64,000 nucleotides of DNA from CAZSBB01 sp964605235 (lineage in GTDB: Bacteria > Planctomycetota > Phycisphaerae > Phycisphaerales > Phycisphaeraceae). Numbering within the stretch: the first letter of the stretch is position 1; every line of letters starts with the position of its first letter. The position numbers and the translations under genes were made by a program. A model generated the notes under the pieces. The model ran no database searches, had not been told where the DNA came from, and saw only the letters and a program-made list of their open reading frames with translations. The DNA is taken from NCBI GenBank assembly GCA_964605235.1, contig CAZSBB010000006.1, forward strand, positions 62,001 through 126,000, written 5' to 3'. Positions 59,769-64,000 of this stretch are shown piece after piece.

Positions 59769-60299
59769 TCAGGATTGTCGTTGCAGCACCTGCAGCAGCG
59801 CCTGGCAGAAGGCCGGCAGGTCGTCCGGGCGGCGGCTGCTGACATGATGGCGGTCCACCACCACCGGCTGGTCGAACCACAGGGCCCCGGCATTGATCAG
59901 ATCATCCTTGATCCCCGGCGTGCTGGTGTACCGGACGCCTTTGACCACCTGGGCGGAGATGTCGATCCACGGACCATGGCAGATGCTGGCGATCAGTTTG
60001 CCCGCCGCGTCGAAATCGCTGACCAGTTGCAGCACGGTCGGGTCCCGCCGCAGCTTGTCGGGCATCCATCCGCCGGGGACCACCACGCCGGCAAAGTCGC
60101 TGGCGTGCAGGTCCTCCAGATCGGCTTCCGCCACGCAGGGGTAGCCATGCTTGCCGTGATAGGTGTGCCCCTTTTCCTGCCCCGCCAGCACCACCGCAGC
60201 GCCGGCTTCGAGGAGCCGGTAGCGGGGATATTGCAGTTCGAGGTCTTCGTAGTCGTCGCCGACGAGGATCAACACCGATTGGCCACGCAGCTCGCTCAT
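59769..60299 (-). CDS. DJ-1/PfpI family protein
   Basis: 176 residues from the ATG at 60299, with AGGAG 6 nt upstream. Class I glutamine-amidotransferase-like fold: VLILVGDDYEDLELQYP holds the conserved Glu; the nucleophile Cys is in IASICHGPWIDIS; VVVPGGWMPDKLRRDP and TSTPGIKDDLINAGALWFDQPVVVD complete the family pattern. Members act as protein deglycases, glyoxalases or proteases (PfpI, YhbO, YajL); the activity cannot be told apart here. It probably protects against carbonyl stress in the cytoplasm. Confidence 0.9.
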   Translation of the reverse strand: MSELRGQSVLILVGDDYEDLELQYPRYRLLEAGAAVVLAGQEKGHTYHGKHGYPCVAEADLEDLHASDFAGVVVPGGWMPDKLRRDPTVLQLVSDFDAAGKLIASICHGPWIDISAQVVKGVRYTSTPGIKDDLINAGALWFDQPVVVDRHHVSSRRPDDLPAFCQALLQVLQRQS

Positions 60300-60921
60300 C
60301 ACGGGCTCCTGTCATTGCAGTAGGTGAGGGAGGATCAGATCGCCGGGGCATTCTACCGGGAACGCACGGACGCTCGGCCGCGGTGACGGGAACGCATGCG
60401 ACAGCGGTGGCTGCAGGATTCAGGCAGCCACGAGATGCTTGCGGTTCTGGATGATGGCCGCCATGAGGATATGGCGCAGTCCCTCGGTGCTGGTGCGTTC
60501 CAGATACTCATCGGTGAAGTCCAGCCGGGGTTGCTGGATCAGGCGCAACTGCTCGATGCAGCCGGCGCGGTCCAGCTCGGCGACTTCCGTGGCGAGCAGT
60601 GCCAATGGTTTGGTGAGCACCATGCTTCATTCATCGGCCAGCGGCGCCCGTGACTTCGCAGGCAGCCGGTCAGCGCGCCGTAAATCGACTTATCGGAGAA
60701 GTGCCTGGCCGCCGCGATTGTGGTGTGGATGGGACGCCGGTGATGCGTCATGGCGACCAGGCCGCACAGACGGATCAGTTTGCCTGCTTTCCAACCGGTT
60801 GCAGGTCGTGCTTTGACAGCAGTTTGAAGCCTGATGCGCTGTCTGGCGCCGCCTGGCGCGCCGCTCGCGGCAAAGGGTGACGCCGGCCCTGAGGGAACCA
60901 ACACGCCGGCAGGGAGACGCC
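60300..60921. other. 620-bp region with one possible small gene
   Basis: The only coding candidate is the 67-residue minus-strand frame at 60420-60623. An 8-bp hairpin GTGGCTGC / GCAGCCAC (60407-60431) overlaps its end. The stretch 60624-60921 shows no convincing gene or repeat. Confidence 0.5.
60420..60623 (-). CDS. Small hypothetical protein, 67 residues
   Basis: It reads as a natural, amphipathic helical protein: ELDRAGCIEQLRLIQQPRLDFTDEYLERTSTEGLRHILMAAI. The LDFTDEYL...LRHILMAA pattern is like short uncharacterised proteins in other Planctomycetota, as far as memory allows. No Shine-Dalgarno precedes the ATG at 60623. An 8-bp hairpin sits on its stop codon. Function unknown; a chance open frame cannot be ruled out. 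Confidence 0.5.
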   Translation of the reverse strand: MVLTKPLALLATEVAELDRAGCIEQLRLIQQPRLDFTDEYLERTSTEGLRHILMAAIIQNRKHLVAA

Positions 60922-61329
60922 ATGCAGACTGCCGCGATCAGCGCCGGCGCGGGTTACGCTTATGCCCCCAGCGCCATGGGCTCAACCAACTCGGGAAGCG
61001 CCAGCAGCGCCGCTGCCGGAACCAGCCAGGCCGCAGCCGGCGGGGACAGCGTACAACTGTCGGCCTCGGCGGGTTTCAGCGTGAGCGCCAATCAGGACCT
61101 GGGCAAGATGCTCGCGGCCATGCTCATGCTCAACGTGCTGTTTCCCAACGACGAAGAGAAGAAGGACGACTCCTCCAACCTGCTCAAGCTCATGGCGCTG
61201 TCCATGGCGGTCGGGTCCGATCAACTCAGCCAACTTTATTCCACCAGCAACCTGGGCTACGACGCCGCCGGCAGCGCCACCAGCGCGGCCGGGGCGAGTG
61301 TGGGCACGCAACTCAACGTGACGGCGTAA
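60922..61329 (+). CDS. Small Ala/Ser/Gly-rich hypothetical protein
   Basis: 135 residues from the ATG at 60922, with GGGAG 5 nt upstream. The ends are low complexity (SGSASSAAAGTSQAAAGG; AGSATSAAGASVGTQ). The centre has two hydrophobic, Leu/Met-rich helices (LGKMLAAMLMLNVLFP and LLKLMALSMAVGSDQL) split by an acidic-basic linker (NDEEKKDDSSN). No signal peptide. It could be a structural or secreted effector-like protein; the family is not recognised. A CCCCCCGGAAGT motif follows its stop. Confidence 0.6.
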   Translation: MQTAAISAGAGYAYAPSAMGSTNSGSASSAAAGTSQAAAGGDSVQLSASAGFSVSANQDLGKMLAAMLMLNVLFPNDEEKKDDSSNLLKLMALSMAVGSDQLSQLYSTSNLGYDAAGSATSAAGASVGTQLNVTA

Positions 61330-61331
61330 CC

Positions 61332-61347
61332 CCCCCCGGAAGTTTCC
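61332..61347 (+). repeat. CCCCCCGGAAGTGTCC intergenic motif, copy 3 (one base changed)
   Basis: CCCCCCGGAAGTTTCC starts just after the TAA of the Ala/Ser-rich gene, the same placement as copy 1 after the YetA/PL26-like gene. Confidence 0.55.
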
Positions 61348-61434
61348 CTTGGCAATTTCCTGCTGGTGGCTACTGGGGTGAAGTACCCCCGGGTTCGCTG
61401 CGCTCATCCGCGGCTTGTGCCGGTGGGGTGAGGT

Positions 61435-62718
61435 TCAGAAGTTCCAGGTAGGGGTGGGGGTTCCGGGGGTGAGGACTTCTTCCACATAAAGTCCGGTGTG
61501 CGGCGTGGGGCCGGCGTCGGAACGCATCTCGGCGTCTTCCAGCACACGATAGCCCACCAGGCAGTGCCAGTTGCCATCCGCCAGTTGCACGGTGGTGGCG
61601 GTGGGGTGGTCCATGCGGTAGACCGAGCCGGGGGTGGGCGTGGGGCCGAACTCCTGCCCATCGCGCACCAGCACCGGTTCACCGACGCCCCGGCGGTCAG
61701 GGGTCAGCGGCCAGGCCCAGATCATTTCGCGTTTCGCCAGTCGATGCACCACCGGCACACGATGACGGTTGGTCATGACAAACGGCGCGCCGTTGGCGGC
61801 GCGGTTGAGGAAGACCGGCGCGTTGGCCATCAGGAACCTGGGAATGTGCAGGTGCAGTTGCCAACTGGCGCCTTCGTCGGTGGAACGGAAAATGCGCAGC
61901 GCCAGCCAGTCGTCGCAGCCTTTGACCGGATGCGGACGCACCGCCAGCAGCAGGCTGCCGTCCACGTCGCGCACCATGGTGGGTTCGGTGGCGTAATCGA
62001 GCAGGCGGATCGGCTGCTGCGGACGCCAGTGTCCCCGGGCATCCACCTCCCAGCGCACCGCCGCGGCGCTCTGGGCGCTCCACTTGTCCAGACACATGCC
62101 GCCGATCAAGCCATCGCCGCTGGACACGCACGGCGCCATGGGCCCGCTGGTGGTCACCACGCCCGGGATCAGGCCGTCCTCCGGCAGATATTCCTCATGC
62201 GTGACGCGCAGTTCCCGGCCGTCGTAACGCAACTGCTTGAGCGCGATGCGCGTGTACACGTCGCTGCTCAGGTCGATGTGCGTATCCTCCTGCTCGCTCA
62301 GGGCGGTGGGATAGCCCATCTCAAAGTTCACCGCGAAACCGGTGCCGGCGTGCGGGTGCGGCGACCCATCGGCGCGCCTGGCGCCCAGCGGCACAAAGCC
62401 GATCTGCGTGCAGGACACCATCACCAGTTCCTGCCCGTTGCGCGGATGCCGCAGACGCACGAAGCGCGCCAGCGGGAACCGCCGCTGGGCACTGAGCGTT
62501 GCCAGCGAATCGAAAATGACCGCGTCGGTGCCGACTTCCAGGTCGATCACTCGGGTGCTGCCCAGCCGGATGTGCGCCAGCAGCGCCGCCTGGCGCGGCG
62601 CAATCTGGAACGGCTGGGCGACCTGATAAATCCAGCTCTGATCGGCGGGCGCGTCGGGGTGCAGGAACAGCCGGCGCGGGTTGCGGGTGAAATCCATGGT
62701 GGTGCAGGCGGTGGTCAT
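61435..62718 (-). CDS. BNR/sialidase-like beta-propeller protein
   Basis: 427 residues. An Asp-box is clear (IFRSTDEGASWQLHL, S-x-D-x-G-x-x-W), and text such as EPTMVRDVDGSLLLAVRPHP and PVFLNRAANGAPFVMTNRHR fits blades of a six-bladed propeller. A full sialidase Arg triad could not be assigned by eye. No signal peptide is visible. It may hydrolyse or bind a sugar acid such as sialic acid. The start could be the ATG at 62697. It lies 42 bp after the partial barrel gene on the same strand, so the two may be co-transcribed. Confidence 0.7.
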   Translation of the reverse strand: MTTACTTMDFTRNPRRLFLHPDAPADQSWIYQVAQPFQIAPRQAALLAHIRLGSTRVIDLEVGTDAVIFDSLATLSAQRRFPLARFVRLRHPRNGQELVMVSCTQIGFVPLGARRADGSPHPHAGTGFAVNFEMGYPTALSEQEDTHIDLSSDVYTRIALKQLRYDGRELRVTHEEYLPEDGLIPGVVTTSGPMAPCVSSGDGLIGGMCLDKWSAQSAAAVRWEVDARGHWRPQQPIRLLDYATEPTMVRDVDGSLLLAVRPHPVKGCDDWLALRIFRSTDEGASWQLHLHIPRFLMANAPVFLNRAANGAPFVMTNRHRVPVVHRLAKREMIWAWPLTPDRRGVGEPVLVRDGQEFGPTPTPGSVYRMDHPTATTVQLADGNWHCLVGYRVLEDAEMRSDAGPTPHTGLYVEEVLTPGTPTPTWNF

Positions 62719-62760
62719 GGTTTGATCCCAATGAATCCAGGTGAATGCGGTTGCTGCGGG

Positions 62761-64000
62761 TTACGGCTTGCCGGCGCTCTGCAGACTGTCAGGAATCTGC
62801 GGGATGAAGAAGTCCTCGGCATTGGCGGACACATAGTTGGGCATGTTCTCCAGGATGATGAACTGAGGCCAGGAGGCGCCCCATTTGTAAATCTGATTCG
62901 GTTCCTGAACCACTTGCAGACCCAGCAGCTGGCCGCGCTGCTCTTCGGGGATGACGAAGTACGCTCCGCCGCCGTAGGCGCGGGGTCGGTCGAGGGTGGA
63001 CACCGACCATTGCCCATTGGGATTGAACACCCGCAGCCGCCGGGCCGGGTCCAGTTCGCTCAGGTAGACCGCCGGCGTTTCCCCGGTGGCGGGCACCTGG
63101 AAATAGAGCGTGCGGGCGACGGCGGTCAGCATCAGCGGACGCTTGCCGAACTCCACCACCACCGGCAACGGGCAGTCGAGCACCCGCGCCCAGGTCGGCG
63201 ATTCCAGGAAATTACCCGTCTGTTTCAGGGCGTCGTTGGATTCGGTGCAGACCAGGGTGTAGGTGCCGGTCACGCCGTCGGCGGGCACTTCAAACTTGCA
63301 CCAGTGCTGGGTTGCCGGATCCATCGTCTGCGTGGCGACGGCTTTGCCCTGCGGGTCATACAGCGTGAACCCGCCGCCCTTGGACGTCGCCAGGATGAAG
63401 CTGAACGCCTGGTCGGCGGTTTCGTTGAGGAACGCCCGCGCCGGCTGCATGTGCGGATTGGTCAGGCCATAGGCGTGATAGCGATAGCTGAGCGTCCCGC
63501 CGCGCAGGTCCGGCGGCAGGTTGCGGTAGCGCCATTCCTTCGGGGCGCTGTTGAGCACACCCAGCAACCCCGGCAGCGGATTGAGTTCCTGCTTGTACGA
63601 CGGGGCGAACGACACATTGGTGATGCCCTGGGCGACAAAGGCATCCAACTGGGCGCGAGCGAAATCAAGGTACGTGGTGTCGCCGGTGAGCAGGTACCCA
63701 TACGCCAGCGCCCGCCCCGAGCCGGTGCCCGGCATGCCGGCGACGTAGTCACGATTGCGGTCGATGAACGCCTGCAGCGCCGGACGGAACTCCGCATCCT
63801 GCGTGACCGACCAGTACAGCCACATGCCCTGGTACGCCCAGGTCAGCGCCTGATGGAAGACGCCGCCGTTGTTGTTCTCCGCCGCCCGCACCTGCTCGGT
63901 GGTGACCAGCGGTTTGAAAGCGTTGGCGACGTCTTTGGCGACGTTGAGATAGCGTTCGTCCCAGGTCGCCTGGTAGAGCGACATCAGGCGTTCGAGCTGC
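62761..64000 (-). CDS. (Alpha/alpha)-barrel-like carbohydrate-active protein, partial
   Basis: The 5' end lies beyond the window: the frame stays open upstream of the ATG at 63984 (QLERL precedes it), so the true start is outside. About 410 residues are seen. The visible N-terminal part has paired helices typical of (alpha/alpha) barrels (ERYLNVAKDVANAF, GGVFHQALTWAYQGMWLYWSVTQDAEFRPALQAFIDRN, RALAYGYLLTGDTTYLDFARAQLDAFV), as in polysaccharide lyases and GH88/GH105-type enzymes. The C-terminal 200 residues are beta-rich (GGFTLYDPQGKAV...WCKFEVPADGVTGTYTLV). No catalytic residues can be named. It probably acts on glycans with the BNR protein. Confidence 0.65.
   Translation of the reverse strand, partial: QLERLMSLYQATWDERYLNVAKDVANAFKPLVTTEQVRAAENNNGGVFHQALTWAYQGMWLYWSVTQDAEFRPALQAFIDRNRDYVAGMPGTGSGRALAYGYLLTGDTTYLDFARAQLDAFVAQGITNVSFAPSYKQELNPLPGLLGVLNSAPKEWRYRNLPPDLRGGTLSYRYHAYGLTNPHMQPARAFLNETADQAFSFILATSKGGGFTLYDPQGKAVATQTMDPATQHWCKFEVPADGVTGTYTLVCTESNDALKQTGNFLESPTWARVLDCPLPVVVEFGKRPLMLTAVARTLYFQVPATGETPAVYLSELDPARRLRVFNPNGQWSVSTLDRPRAYGGGAYFVIPEEQRGQLLGLQVVQEPNQIYKWGASWPQFIILENMPNYVSANAEDFFIPQIPDSLQSAGKP

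Overview
The window looks like a piece of a Planctomycetota chromosome, most likely of the Phycisphaerae type. It is GC-rich throughout. It carries gene families typical of that phylum: a DUF1549/DUF1553 - DUF1501 - pre-peptidase-C-domain trio, DUF4838, a formylglycine sulfatase, a pilin-like H-Xn-DG secreted protein, a Porin_O_P-type porin, and large secreted carbohydrate-active proteins. BamA and a giant LptC/OstA-like protein show a diderm envelope. The class-level assignment is inference from gene content; no rRNA is present.

Layout. 1-6.0 kb: the C-terminus of a response regulator, then a minus-strand series of an unknown secreted protein, a GH113-like hydrolase, an Ldh-family dehydrogenase and a GH29 fucosidase. 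6.4-12 kb: sulfite reductase (cysI), a porin with a long structured leader, and pabB. 12.2-19.9 kb: a YetA/PL26-like lyase-LamG protein behind a near-consensus promoter, a sulfatase, hemB and fabI. 19.9-27 kb: a minus-strand operon running LacI regulator, pseudopilin-like protein, DUF4838 protein, transglutaminase-like/FnIII protein, with operator-like palindromes upstream of lacI. 27-34.6 kb: a chorismatase/Rid-like enzyme, the DUF1549/DUF1501/PPC trio and a small transglutaminase-like protein. 34.6-44.7 kb: housekeeping genes (arsC-like, yggS, GT1, der, tsaB, queF, sucD, a PIN-TRAM protein, queD, Trm112). 44.8-50.6 kb: two GT2 glycosyltransferases, an orphan ABC ATPase, a Gfo/Idh/MocA oxidoreductase, an AraC regulator and an RNHCP protein. 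50.8-60.3 kb: tRNA-Leu(CAG), the LptC/OstA-like protein, dinG, bamA and a PfpI protein. 60.4-64 kb: small hypotheticals, a BNR-repeat protein and a partial (alpha/alpha)-barrel-like protein that runs off the end.

How it fits together. Many genes serve glycan breakdown (fucosidase, sulfatase, GH113-like, YetA/PL26-like, DUF4838, BNR protein) or the envelope. The fucosidase and sulfatase have no signal peptide, which suggests cytoplasmic processing of imported sulfated, fucosylated oligosaccharides. queD and queF belong to queuosine synthesis; tsaB and Trm112 also serve tRNA or translation-factor modification.

The most unusual content is non-coding. (i) Three near-perfect palindromes share an identical 23-bp core, one of them a loopless perfect 70-mer. 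(ii) Two equal-length (~115 bp) elements end in inverted arms ACGAGCCGGAAGCGTCAGC. (iii) A ~200-bp nest of six hairpins at 59.4-59.6 kb shows compensatory base changes between its arms. (iv) A minus-strand promoter-terminator unit at 36.03-36.13 kb has no gene and may be a small RNA. (v) Several housekeeping genes have a TANNNT box exactly 6 nt before the start codon, suggesting leaderless transcripts. No CRISPR array, transposase gene, integrase gene or prophage was seen.
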